From assembly GCA_036897095.1 (NCBI GenBank), contig JAYMSP010002924.1, positions 1-21,894 of the forward strand: a stretch of DNA of 21,894 bases, written 5' to 3'. This document shows positions 1 to 9,769 of the stretch, in pieces (the first letter of the stretch is position 1; the number at the start of each line of letters is the position of its first letter). The translations under genes were made by a program, and so were the position numbers. The notes below the pieces were generated by a model. The model saw only the letters and a list, made by a program, of their open reading frames with translations, was not told the DNA's origin and did no database searches. This stretch comes from Plantago elongata. Its lineage: Eukaryota; Streptophyta; Magnoliopsida; Lamiales; Plantaginaceae.

Positions 1-177
1 TAGACCCTACCCGACCCTAAATTTCGGGTCCGGGTCCAATTTCAATGTTTGGGTCTAATAAGGGTCCAGGTATGGACCCGGACCGTGTTAATTTTGAAGG
101 GTCTAGTAGGGTCCCGGGTAAGGGTCTAGACCCTTATCGGTTGAGAGTAAGGGGTCCGGGTCTGGGTAGGGTCTAAA
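1..177. repeat. GGGTCC/GGGTCTA keyword repeat
   Basis: This stretch is built from variants of one short word and its complement (GGGTC, GGGTCCGGGTC, GGGTCTAGACCC, GACCCTACCCGACCC), separated by AT-rich spacers. No open frame explains it. It resembles the self-complementary dispersed repeats that are common in plant intergenic DNA, which I infer to be non-autonomous DNA transposons. It runs off the left edge, so its end is unknown. The isolated CCCTAAA-like text is not a telomeric array because it is not tandem. Confidence 0.55.
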
Positions 178-339
178 ATTAAAAGGCTAGTGTATGGACT
201 CATTGGGAGCACTATCTTAAATAACTGTCAAAAGGAAATAATAATTGAATAGATTAAAAGCTTGTTGGATTTTCAAAACACACTTCTGGGAACCACCACT
301 CGTGCCCTCACTCTTACCTTGGGCCTCAGTAGTTCGAGT

Positions 340-770
340 CTAGTGCTGTTTTTCGAGTCGAGCCTTACCGAGGACTCGGTTTAGCTCGGTAAAGCTCGAC
401 TCGGCTCGATAAGCTTTTTCGAGCTGAACTCGAACTCAATTTTATACTCGTCTCATTATCGAGCCGAACTCGACTCGACTCGGTAAAGCTTTTTAAGAGT
501 AATAGTTTTAATAAATTATAATTTTTTATATATATATTTAATATTTTATAGATAAAGCTCATTAAAGCTTGTACATTTTTGAGTTCGAGCTCGTTACATG
601 TTATTCGAGCTTGAGCTCGTTTTATTAACGAGCCGAATTTTGACTCGGCTCGATCGAATTCGGGCTCAAACTCAAGTATCAAAATACTCGATTTGGAAAA
701 TGGTACTATTCGAGTTCCATCAGGCTCATACCTCTTATGTAGTCGGGACTCGGACCTTAGGTCAATAGAT
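340..770. repeat. CTCGAG/GAGCTCGA keyword repeat
   Basis: The segment is saturated with TCGAG, GAGCTCGA, CTCGACTCGG and their complements. The middle, around 490-560, is a TA-rich core. The left half is rich in CTCGG and CTCGACTCG, and the right half in GAGCTCG and GAGCC, so the two sides can pair imperfectly. A minus-strand open frame of about 105 codons across it is a by-product of the word repeats (many Leu, Ser, Glu) and not a gene. It is the same style of element as the one at 1-177 but uses a different word. Confidence 0.55.
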
Positions 771-780
771 TTTACAATGT

Positions 781-1186
781 ACTTAAAATCTGTCTGTGTT
801 TAGGTCGGGTTCATAACTACACATCTACTAAAACTTAATTGGATAATGTACATATAATAATCTATAGTGTAAATTTATTTAAAATGCAAGTTGCATGTCC
901 TAAGAGTCATGAATCATTGATCGACGAGGGACCTCAAAAGTCGCGACAAATATCATGTGCTTACCAGTTTTCATATACATATTTATCATCGCAAATCGCA
1001 ATGTATACAGTATACATATTGGAAACGTTTTTAAATGTTGCATTAATTGATTAAGAAAAATGCTTTTATTCAACTTGCTAATACGTTCGTAACATTCATA
1101 AATACTGTACAATACACCATTTCTCGTATTCATCTTTGCATCATAGCCTTAATTCTCAACTACATACAAAACCATTGATTCACAGG
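781..1186. other. Upstream region of LEA14 copy 1
   Basis: About 400 AT-rich bases lie between the keyword repeat and the first LEA14 start. A TATA-like word (cataaata, about 1096-1103) lies about 85 bases before the ATG at 1187. No coding signal is seen on either strand; short open frames here are chance frames. Confidence 0.3.
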
Positions 1187-1743
1187 ATGGACATCATGGA
1201 GCTAGCAAAGAATTTTTTCCAGGAGTCTCTATCCAACATGCCAAAACCCGAGGCAACATTGACCGACGTTGACCTCGAGGGTTTTAGCTTCTACGGCATT
1301 ACTCTCCTCGCAAGAGTTTCGTTCTCAACCCCTACCCGGTTCCCATTCCCATAGGTGAGATCGTGTACACTGTCAAAAGCCTTGGGCTTGTGATTGCATC
1401 GGGTTCAATTCCAGACCCGGGTTCGCTCTCGGCCAATGGCAACACAATGTTGCATGTAACGGTGAAAGTGCCACATGATGTGGTTCTGAGCCTTGTGCAC
1501 GACATTAGTGGAGATTGGGATGTCGATTACGTATTGGATTTAGGGATGATTATCGATCTTCCTTATATCAGAAACATTACGATTCCGGTGTCGTACGAGG
1601 GTGTATTGAGATTGCCAACGTTTTCGGACATGATCAAGGAGAAATGTGAGCCGTTGTCATGCTCTTTGGATTGTGTTGGTTGCGTGAGTTTTGTTTGGCT
1701 TGTGATGAAGAATCTGGTTCACGTACGACCTAAAGATGCTTAA
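1187..1743 (+). pseudogene. LEA14: LEA14-type WHy-domain protein, frameshifted copy
   Basis: This is a late-embryogenesis-abundant group LEA14 (LEA_2, WHy domain) reading frame. Proteins of this family are small, soluble and folded, and are linked to desiccation and salt tolerance. The start at 1187 opens MDIMELAK, aligned to the intact copy at 2248. Frame 1 runs through GITLLARVSFS and then goes out of frame at about 1325-1327, ending at a TAG after PFP (1352-1354). From base 1327 the next frame resumes exactly where the family continues (NPYPVPIPIGE, then DPGSLSANG, SGDWDVDYVLDL, LPTFSDM) and stays open to 1743. One missing base therefore separates two well-preserved halves. The last 30 or so residues (after KCEP) do not match the intact copy and look like read-through past a lost stop. 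It is either a very young pseudogene or a sequencing/assembly indel; the ends of the two halves are otherwise gene-like. Confidence 0.85.
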
Positions 1744-2247
1744 TTAGGAGTTGGAAAATTTGATAGATTAGACTTTTATCTCTTGTACACTTCATTACGT
1801 TATTAATCTATGATACGAAAAACTCATCGCTTACGTAATTGTACAATTTAAATTTTTGTATGACCTTTCTTTTCGCTATTTCTATCCGCTACGTACAATT
1901 TTTGTAGCATTTTACCACGCAGTCAAAGTAAATATACATTCAAAATGTTAACTGACAATCTTTGAAGTTTCTATCATCCGTTTTCCATTCAAAAGTTTGA
2001 AAATATTCTTGTGTTAGGTAAATGATCTGCATAGGAGAATGCAAATAAAAAATATGCATGTGGAAATATTCATATTCATGGGCATATGGGGTGTTGATAA
2101 TTGACCATGAAGTCAACTTTTGTAAAGTTGTGTAGTTGTTAAGATCCATGATCTGCCTAATACTATATATTGCGACGATTTTATAATTCATCTCATACAA
2201 TTAAATCAATAGTTGTTGAATCAAATCTATAGCAGAAGATCAGCAAA
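1744..2247. promoter_or_regulatory. LEA14 copy 2 promoter region
   Basis: This 504-base AT-rich spacer separates the tandem LEA14 copies. A TATA box (TATATAT, 2164-2170) lies 78 bases before the ATG at 2248. Two ACGT cores occur further up (1833-1836 in TTACGTAA, 1891-1894 in TACGTA). ACGT cores can bind bZIP factors of the ABA response, which would suit a LEA gene, but neither is a full ACGTGGC element, so this is only suggestive. Confidence 0.4.
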
Positions 2248-2736
2248 ATGGAGATCATCGAGCAAGCCGAACATCTTGTACTAGAAACCGTCTCCAGCCT
2301 CCCGAGACCGAAAGCAAAGTTGACTGGCGTTGATCTGACCGGTGTCGGGCTAGATGGTATAACACTCCTTGCGAAAGTCTCGGTTTCCAATCCTTACTTG
2401 ATTCCCATTCCAATCGGTGACGTCGCATACACGGTGAAAAGCATGGGAAATGTGATAGCCACAGGTACGGCTCCTGATCCAGGGTCTCTTACCGCGAATG
2501 GTAGCACGGTGATGGATGTGACGGTGAAAGTACCGTATGGTGCGGTGGTGAGTCTATTCGTGGATATTACCGGAGATTGGGACATCGACTACGTGTTGGA
2601 TTTGGTGATGGCTTTTGATATTCCGGTGATCGGGAACATTACAATTCCGATATCGCATTCGAGTGTGTTGAAATTGCCAAGTTTTGCGGACTTTTTCGGG
2701 GGAAAGGCCGAGCCTTCAAAGGAGCTGGCGAAATGA
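2248..2736 (+). CDS. LEA14: LEA14-like desiccation-protectant protein (WHy domain)
   Basis: This is a complete single-exon frame of 162 aa. It matches the LEA14/LEA_2 family: a short amphipathic N-terminal helix (MEIIEQAEHLVLE), a PKAKLTGVDLTGV strand, the LAKVSVSNPY segment that opens the WHy beta-sandwich, IPIGDVAYTVKS, DPGSLTANGS, VKVPYGAVVSL, GDWDIDYVLDL, and the closing LKLPSFADFF. Family members are about 150 aa, so the length fits with a few extra C-terminal residues (GGKAEPSKELAK). There is no signal peptide or membrane segment, which predicts a cytosolic or nuclear protein. It lies 504 bases downstream of a frameshifted sister copy in the same orientation, so the pair arose by tandem duplication. 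The role is probably stress protection; the family links it to drought, salt and cold, but nothing here proves induction. Confidence 0.93.
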   Translation: MEIIEQAEHLVLETVSSLPRPKAKLTGVDLTGVGLDGITLLAKVSVSNPYLIPIPIGDVAYTVKSMGNVIATGTAPDPGSLTANGSTVMDVTVKVPYGAVVSLFVDITGDWDIDYVLDLVMAFDIPVIGNITIPISHSSVLKLPSFADFFGGKAEPSKELAK

Positions 2737-3434
2737 CACTTTTTTATTCATTGTTTTGGGTGTTAGTTGGTGTAATAAGGTTCAAATTTATATGGTCTTA
2801 TCTTCCTAACAGATGGCTGCTAAGTTCAAATGATGTACTCCCTAATCTCGTTCTCTTTTATAATTTATTATGACATGACGAAAAGTTCGATATTTATACC
2901 AACAATCACTTATTATTTGACCATTTCATAGTTTTATGTAATAATTGGTTCTTTTGTGGCTATGTTCACAATTCTGATTAAAATTTTGCTTTTTGAATGT
3001 TATTTTATCAAATTATGGTGAGATTTTAAGTTGAAATCTAGATGATGATGATGATAGTTAAAAAGAAATGGAAAACATAATAAGTGTAGTTTATTTTCAA
3101 TAAATAATTCTTCCATCCATACATTTTTTAATGTTATACGTCTCATAGAACTTCATAGATTATCAAAAATCGAGTTCTGCAATGTTTGTGAGAGAAGATG
3201 TTTCAAGAGAAAAACTGCAAGATATATACTACGGGGCTAACAGATGATGTATCCGAGTAAATAACTCAGTTTACGAAACATCTATCCAAATAGAGAGCCA
3301 AACCAAAATCAGGCTCACTCGATTTGGTGGAGATACCTAAGTAGAGAGCCAGCCTGGTTAGAGCTGTGGATCGGTTCTGATCATAATTTGGCATCAGAAA
3401 ATTCCATGTCAAAAACACCTTTGGGATATTAGCC
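2737..3434. other. Convergent spacer, 3' ends of LEA14 and TFB4
   Basis: Non-coding AT-rich DNA lies between the + strand LEA14 stop (2736) and the minus-strand TFB4 stop (3435). It should carry both 3' UTRs. A short GAT trinucleotide run occurs at about 3041-3055. At about 3288-3305 and 3341-3355 a short motif (TAGAGAGCCA) is repeated. No gene is seen. Confidence 0.5.
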
Positions 3435-6400
3435 TTAAGAATCGATCGGAGTCTTTCTCTTCCGGTCTGGAGTTGAGAGATCCTGTATTCGGGCCTGGCC
3501 GAAGGTTGATCTGCAGTGACGACAATGTGAAGAAACAAGATTAGAACAGTAGCAACAATTCCTATTGTGTTTGATCCTTTATAGAGAAGTAACAAATACT
3601 GTTTGACTGTTTTTATATATACTGGTATGCGTAATGCATCAGATATGCATGTATGCAGTTTTTAACTTAACATTAGCCTTCTAGTTCTAACTACAAGTCT
3701 ACTACATATAAACAGTGTGTCTGTAAATTTTCTGTTTAAAATTGTAAGTGAGGAAATCGTAAACCGCCTTTTTATTGACATTCATCTAAAGACATCTAAC
3801 CACCAGTAAGATGACAGGGTAGTTCTTTTTGTTGGGTAAAGGCATGAATTTAGGAATCGGACTTTATACGTATGATTCTCATTGGAAGCAAAAAATATTA
3901 TTGAGAAAGTAACATGGAGCTTACCCACAGGTTGAGCATGTCTTCTGATGCTTGCAGAATATAGACAAACAAACCGAACATATGTAGCCCATATCAATCG
4001 TCCTCTTGTGGCAAAAACAACTGCAGATTATGGAGTAATTACATTAGACTAATTAGTGACAGAAACGGAAGGAATTAGAGGATAGTTGAGCAGCAGCTAA
4101 ATCATTAACCTCACATACTGAGATATAGACGAAAAATAATAAGCAGATACTTGTAAGAGTAACTTACGAGGCACGAAAATCAACCCCAGCAGGCTTAGGA
4201 AGTAGTAAGAAGCCACGGGAGTGCAAATCAGTAACATAAACTGTCTGCATATGCCAGTGATCTTATGTTAGCATAACTAAATCCAGTTTGCTCGATTACA
4301 GTTGCTACAAATTTGACCGTGGTATTACAATCAGAATTCCATTATAAAATGCACCAACCAAAAGATACTGTAGAAGTCCGTCCAACATTTGAGGCTTCAG
4401 ATAGACACCACCAGTTATATAAGAAGCCTGCACAACAATTACAACCTTAGAAATGACGAAACAAAAACTAAAGGACAAACAACAAATAAGTAAATATCTT
4501 TAATCAGCTACCTGCTGCAAGAAAGCAGAGTGTTGAGCTCCTAGAACACATGAATCTATTGGTACCTGAGAAAGCGAAGCAAGAATAAATACACCACTGG
4601 GTGATTGTATACTAATTACTACTTTAGATAGTTTTTTTTATTGTTTTCTGTGTATTGTTTACATATTGGCCATGCAACTGGAGTAACTGTAGAATTGAAA
4701 TCATTTACCAATTGTAATTTACAATGATAACAGAAAGTGAATTTTGATTTTTGATACTCCTTAGAGACTTGGATTTCAAAGTAAATATTAGTCTATTAAG
4801 CAAGGAGTCGAACTAGCCCTTTTGCAATTTCAAATTTGCAGTAATCTGAATCTCTAGCAATTTAAGTATGGAACTTTGTGTGAAACTGATCCTAGTCCTA
4901 CTGATGATTATATATCCAGGTACAGATAAATATTGCAACCTGGCCAAATTCAAAGGCAATGCATACAAAACTGATGACACATAAAACCATTAAAAGCACA
5001 TATTACCATTGAGCGTTGAGCAGAGAAGATTGAATTCATGATTGCCACGTATCTGCATCATGAAAATGTTCAGCACAAGCACCGGTGAAGAGTAATTGAA
5101 CAGTGCTATCGGAATCAAGGTACTTACTGCCCAGGTCCGTCCGGAGATCCATGTAAACATAGAATCTGCAAATTTAAACTGTTAATATGGCCAAGGAATA
5201 AATAAAACAATAATGAAACTACCTTACACCAAGATAGTATTCAGCAATAAATATATGTGCAGGAAATGCTGACCCAATTTTAATGGGGCAAAGGTAAATT
5301 ACAGCATAAAAGGTTACATCAATATAGAACTCACATTGTGATTTGTGAATACTGAATAGAGTAGGAAATTGGACATATATTTATTGCTCAAATAGCAATG
5401 GATATGAACGGGATATGGATAGGACTGATCTCATTCATTTTACCATCCCTAGTGGTCATGTATCAACATTCCAGAAGCAGTGTTAACTTGACTTTCTTAA
5501 ACATGACAATTAGTGGAATGTAGATACATTTGTACAATCCATTGACTTGATTTTTCTTGTGCTTTAAGGTTTCAAACTCAGACTATAAATAAATTACATT
5601 TAATTGAATAAATATACTGTCTGAATTATGTACCAGCTTCTTGTACTCAAAACTGAAGGGTAGTAAAGAATAGTATCAAGGACTATACTCACCCGAGGCT
5701 GCGGGTGAAGTGGCCCTGACCGGAAAACTTTCTGAATATCTAAGTCATTCATCCCAGGTCAAAGAAAAGAAAGGGAGCCATGGAGAGGAAGCCAAAGACA
5801 ACAGATATGAATTACAAGAATTAGAAACGTAATAGCAACTATTTCATAGTAAGGATACAACAAAGTGCCATAGAGAGGGAGCCAGAGAGAAGAGAGGAGC
5901 CAGGGCCATCAACTGTGTCCTCAGTACTAAGTGATTCGTCCTTCTCTACAAAGGCCTCCAATTTCTGAATTAAATGCTCAGCACGTTGATTCTGAGAGGA
6001 AGAAGATTCAAATATATAGTCGCATGAGTTGTACCCGGTAGCTATGACTACCACTTCGTTTAGCTGATTCAGCAGAAGCAGCGAATTCAGAAATGCTAGT
6101 ACCTGCCAAAGAACGAACCATTTCCCAATTCTAATTATTATACATCTCAATTGTATGCACTCCTAATTTCTGTGGAAGATCAAGATTAAGCGAAACAGAA
6201 ATTACATGGGACAGAAAGTTGGAGAAAGGGAGTGTGGATTTCATGGTGTTCCAGAAGAACGGATTAGTATCTATTAGAACCATCAACAGACTCACATCAT
6301 CTGAAAATCAAAACAACAAAATTAGCCAAGTTTCAGTAATACACATATTGGATACCCAAACCCTAAATAATGTAAGTGATAATTAGACACCCATAAGATT

Positions 6401-6456
6401 TAATTAACAGAATAAGTGTAAGGACCTGTATAAAGCTTAGAAGGGGCTGGACTCAT
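3435..6456 (-). CDS. TFB4: TFIIH core subunit TFB4 (p34/GTF2H3), 11 coding exons
   Basis: This is the TFIIH core subunit Tfb4/p34, needed for RNA polymerase II initiation and nucleotide excision repair; it is nuclear and pairs with p44. I built the model by hand from splice sites and family homology. The minus-strand coding exons are 6456-6426, 6300-6206, 6102-5859, 5739-5693, 5165-5128, 5052-5007, 4565-4512, 4427-4359, 4244-4168, 4020-3925 and 3510-3435. They total 873 nt, giving 290 aa plus TAA, with every junction in phase and all introns GT-AG. The start is the first ATG after the leader intron. The vWA-like domain opens DDVSLLMVLIDTNPFFW (from residue 11), then NQLNEVVVIATGYNSCDY, LLSGSLSMALC, MNSIFSAQRSMVPIDSC and ASYITGG. 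The C-terminal zinc-binding module has Cys at 235, 237, 248, 251, 256, 262 and 265 (CSVC, CSTC). A basic tail (DRKRK) follows. The length is close to the plant orthologue of about 300 aa. The donors of introns 1 (GTCCTT) and 8 (GTTGGT) are weak, and intron 3 looks U12-type. Confidence 0.92.
5740..5858 (-). other. Candidate U12-type intron (TFB4 intron 3)
   Basis: Read on the minus strand, the intron begins GTATCCTTAC, which matches the U12 5' splice consensus (A/G)TATCCTT. Near its end is TTCTTTGAC, one mismatch from the U12 branch-site consensus TTCCTTRAC. The branch A lies 19 bases before the CTTAG acceptor, and there is no strong pyrimidine tract next to the acceptor. It interrupts a Tyr codon in phase 1. 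The other TFB4 introns do not show this combination. Confidence 0.7.
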
Positions 6457-7790
6457 CTCTCCTTTTATTATCTGCCAACAACGAATTAATGATATCAGAA
6501 AATACTGAAAGTAAGTTATCGGCTCACATATCTTTTATGCTGTTGCTAATGTAAGAACATCACATTTAGTTTGTAGGGATCTTCAAATTAACAATTACTC
6601 ATCCACAGAGTACTTCAAGTTAACCCAGATAGTTATGCGGTTACTTACAAAGGTTCGCTTATGCACTATGTGCTACGTACAAGAGTAAAAGGAATATGCG
6701 CTGATCAAAACCCCAACCACGATAAGAAACACTCATGACTTTACACCACGACTATTTAACCTCTCATGTGCAAACTTCCAAGCAAAAAAAGGAGACAGTT
6801 ATCACACACCACACATAAACAACCTTCTAGAACACCACCGTAAGCACCAATCCTCCTTAACAAGTGAAGGTTGTCACTACAAATACAATGTGACCTTTAA
6901 AAGTGTATCATCTATCATCAAGCCCACTGCTATCCACTAATTCATCATCAAATATATATAGTATATTTGAAAATGATGCAAACAATGAAGCCATCATGAC
7001 AGCCAAGATCTTATAAACTAATATTACACTCCTCATGACATACACTTTCACAGTTGGTCTCATAGTAAGCTACAGCTAAAGGTTCAACTAGCCAATAAAA
7101 TACCGGGGTTTTTTTTTTCTAAACGGCGAACCTCCGACCTATTGGTTAGAGTTGAAGCGTCTTAACAACTGAGCTGCGCTTCGTTGTCATTAAAGTACCA
7201 GGTTGTTTTACCTTTCTATCTTTCCTGAATTATGAACATACTATGCTCTTTCTTCCTCTCTTGCTCTCACTCACAACAATCATTAAGCCTATCTAACCAA
7301 TCCTAAACAAAATAGAAGTCCATACTCCTAGTTTATCCATTATAGTAAGCATAAATATCAACTCAAACTATCCAATCCATTTCCATAACCATGAACTCTG
7401 ATCTTGATCATAATTCACTGGCAATTATAAGCCTAACAAATATCCAGGGAGAATATCGCTGTGACACATGAGGCAGTTTCAATACTTTCTAGTAGAAGGG
7501 TGGTTCACACTACACAAAAATGTATACATAAAGTAGCTCGTAATTTCCAAATTAGTGGCATAACTCAGCAAAAGTGTAAAAAAACTCAGATGAGATAACT
7601 AAGAACTCAAATTGGAGTCTTAATACCTAATAGATAGAGATGATGCGGATCTGAGATACAAGGATTGAGCGAAGCCGATAAGGGAAGATGTATGAGCAGC
7701 GCTAAGGACGAGAAGAGCTATGAAGAAGTTCCGGCGGGCGGTGGGACGGTGGCTGAGTGGCAATGAGAGGTGGAGAAGGCGGCAGTGTGA
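6457..7790 (-). promoter_or_regulatory. TFB4 leader: non-coding exon, 1.15-kb leader intron, promoter side
   Basis: This is inferred. Minus-strand bases from about 7790 down to 7627 are GC-richer and pyrimidine-rich, contain no ATG, and end CTATTAG before a GTATTAAG donor (7626). A matching TTGGCAG acceptor lies at 6472-6474, just 15 bases before the TFB4 ATG (6456). Splicing would remove 6472-7626 (1155 nt) and leave an ATG-free leader, so the TFB4 start becomes the first AUG. The intron is AT-rich and carries a tRNA-like retroposon at 7109-7188. The exact transcription start is not visible, and the opposite-strand frame over 7757-8053 has no recognisable product. Confidence 0.55.
7109..7188 (-). 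mobile_element. tRNA-like short retroposon, copy A
   Basis: Read on the minus strand it has a Pol III box A-like AGCTCAGTTGTTAAGACG (7158-7175) and a box B-like GGAGGTTCGCC (7125-7135). It ends in a CCGTTTAG linker and a run of ten A (T7109-T7118 on +). The body CTCTAACCAATAGGTCGG keeps tRNA-like spacing, but the acceptor stem cannot pair, so this is not a working tRNA. It resembles the copies at 9686-9769, 14254-14340 and 15251-15330. It sits in the inferred leader intron of TFB4. Confidence 0.6.
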
Positions 7791-7805
7791 GAATTGAATT
7801 GACAA

Positions 7806-8350
7806 GGATAAAATCCAATTTCACTATACCCTTTTCTTTATTTCTTCCCGTGATTCGAACCTCTAATGTTAATGTTACCATACATGGTTACTTGTCTGGA
7901 TTTAGAAAGCTACCGAGCAAGACAGAGAAGATGTGCAATCTTGAGAAGTACTTCCGAAAACCCACTATTATTGTTCCAAAACAAGAAAGTAGGTTTGGAC
8001 GGGTTGAGTTTTTTTGGGATTTTATCCAACCTCACTTATCAAATTTAAGTTGATACGGGTTGGACTGAATTTAAGTTTATTTAGAGATTGGGTTTAATCC
8101 CAAATTTAATTCATATTATTAAATTAGAAATTTGGTTGGATTGGATTGGATTTTATCCACCCAATTATCAGGACATGTGTAAACGAATCAAGTTGTTTAT
8201 GCAATTAAAAATCATCTCAAGCACGAGATTAGTCAATGTGAGCTCGATTGTGAACAAGAACACTCATTTTAAGCGAGTAACGAGCACTATGATAAAAAAG
8301 CTTGACTGGTCATGAACAAATCGTGAGCATATAAATCAATATATACATGT
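7806..8350. repeat. GGATTGGATT / GAGC-word repeat region
   Basis: This non-coding stretch contains the repetitive words GGTTGGA, GGATTGGATTGGATTTTATCCA (about 8137-8158) and GGGTTTAATCCCAAATTTAA (about 8089-8108), then ACGAGC/GAGCTCG words near 8222-8330. It is another member of the keyword-repeat class seen at 1-177 and 340-770. The open frames on + here have no recognisable protein content. Confidence 0.4.
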
Positions 8351-9685
8351 TATGTATTTCAGCTTATACTAGAACGTAAGAACACGCTACTCTTGTTATT
8401 AAGGTATTTATTTACAAATAATTGATTAAATATGTACGTATAAGCACTATGGAACATTTTATTATTGACAATGCAATGCACCTTATAACTTTTATTATTT
8501 ATATTTTTAGTATGTTGATTATATACATAGTTTTTATTAAATTTAATAAAGGATCCATTCCTCTCCTTCGTATTATGGTTTTTGTATGATTTTGTTTGAA
8601 TGTTTTGGTGCATAGTTGTTAGAACACGAATGTGTTCCTAAGTTTAAGAATGACTAATGAAAAAGAACAATAATAAAGAATAAGATCGTTTCCTTCCAAT
8701 AGCAAACGTATGACGCATAATAATGAAAAAAATTTATTCTAGAGAATGTTAAAATCTTTAGCGATTCAAGAGACGGTTTAAGAATGTGTATCCAACACGA
8801 AAAGAGGAAAACTATTAAATATTCTCTGGGTTATCATAACTCTTGGGTTTGAAAATTATGGTAACCTACTCAAACGCTATTTTACAAAGTGTAAATATAT
8901 AGAAATATACAAATACATATTTGTCGATAATCTATCCGTCATCTTTACCTTCGCCTTTGGCCTTTTGTCAAATATGTATACACAAGCCTTTGCTATCCAA
9001 TCTGTATTGGTAAATTATCCAATCTGTATTGGTAAAAAATTCCGTTGGGTGCTTTTATGTTACTTTTTCAAAGACAACATACAACAAACAACCATTAATA
9101 AAAATCTGCTATTTCGATTTTGTATGCTAATTTCTTTTAAATTGGAAAAGGAGTTAAATACTTTAAAAATACATATATAAAATCACATTCAACCAAATTA
9201 TATAGCTTATCTTATCTTCCCTATCTATTTGACTAACCTTTCATACTTGTGACTAGTATCAAATGTTAAACTAACATTTAAATTCAAACAAAAACCAATC
9301 ATATTTAAAAAAAAAAAAAACCCAACAATTTATGTAGCTTTGTCATACCTTTATAAATTATAATTAAATAATATTAATAATTTCTATAATACTACTATAA
9401 ATGACGAGTATGCTTTTTTAAGTTTAGATTCCAACTCAACCGAACCCGTTAAAAATCTTACATATTTATAACATATATTTTTATATCGGGTCGTGGACTC
9501 CTACCAGATCCAATGACCCATTAAGTAGTAATTGATACGTTTTTAACAAACTGTATTCCTCAAATTCGAAAAAATAAAAATTTAAATTTGACGTGCAATT
9601 TTGGTGTGTGAACTTTCAACATTCAGTAAAAGTGAGAATAAATCACCTTTTTAAACATTTACAAACACACAGGGTAAGTAATTGA
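8351..9685. other. AT-rich intergenic region, no gene seen
   Basis: Very AT-rich DNA with only chance frames. Notable points are the TGTTAGAACACGAATGTGTTC text at about 8618-8637, which could be the start of an old LTR but has no partner; a 22-bp tandem duplication at 8994-9037; a poly(A) run near 9308-9320; and a patch of CCGAACCCG...CGGGTCGTGGACTC words at about 9438-9520 that again resembles the keyword repeats. Confidence 0.4.
8994..9037. repeat. 22-bp tandem duplication
   Basis: Two adjacent copies of a 22-base unit beginning TATCCAATCTGTATTGGTAAA. They are identical over 21 bases and differ at most at the last base of the unit. It looks like a recent slippage or break-repair duplication in non-coding DNA. 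Confidence 0.85.
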
Positions 9686-9769
9686 CAATGAAATGAAGTT
9701 CAGTTAGTAAGACGTGTCTCTCTAACTAATAGGTCGGGGTTCGACACATTTACAGTTAAAAAAGAAAAA
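9686..9769 (+). mobile_element. tRNA-like short retroposon, copy B
   Basis: The + strand shows AAGTTCAGTTAGTAAGACG (box A-like, from 9696), CTAACTAATAGGTCGGGG and then GGGTTCGAC (box B-like, 9737-9745). A linker ending CAGTT is followed by an A-rich tail (9758-9769). The body AACTAATAGGTCGG is nearly the same as in copy A on the other strand (AACCAATAGGTCGG). tRNA stems are not preserved, so it is a retroposed relic. Confidence 0.6.

Noticed and set aside
1-30. Telomere-like CCCTAAA text
   Set aside because: It occurs once and is not in tandem; part of the GGGTC repeat.
365-682. A 105-codon minus-strand ORF
   Set aside because: Composed of CTCGAG-type repeat words plus a TA-rich core; low-complexity translation.
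3266-3595. A 109-codon minus-strand frame with a signal-peptide-like start, looking like a secreted peptide
   Set aside because: It is a shadow. The real coding sequence here is TFB4 exon 11 (3435-3510) in another frame, with an in-phase acceptor and family match (GSTFGQ...DRKRK).
3782-3997. A 71-codon minus-strand frame
   Set aside because: Its right part overlaps TFB4 exon 10 in the wrong frame, and its left part is intron 10.
7845-7866. GGTTCGAATCA on the minus strand, a possible further box B
   Set aside because: No convincing box A or tail nearby, so a fifth retroposon copy cannot be supported.
9686-9769. Possible real tRNA gene (box A and box B like text)
   Set aside because: Acceptor and anticodon stems do not pair, and an A tail follows; fits a retroposon relic better.
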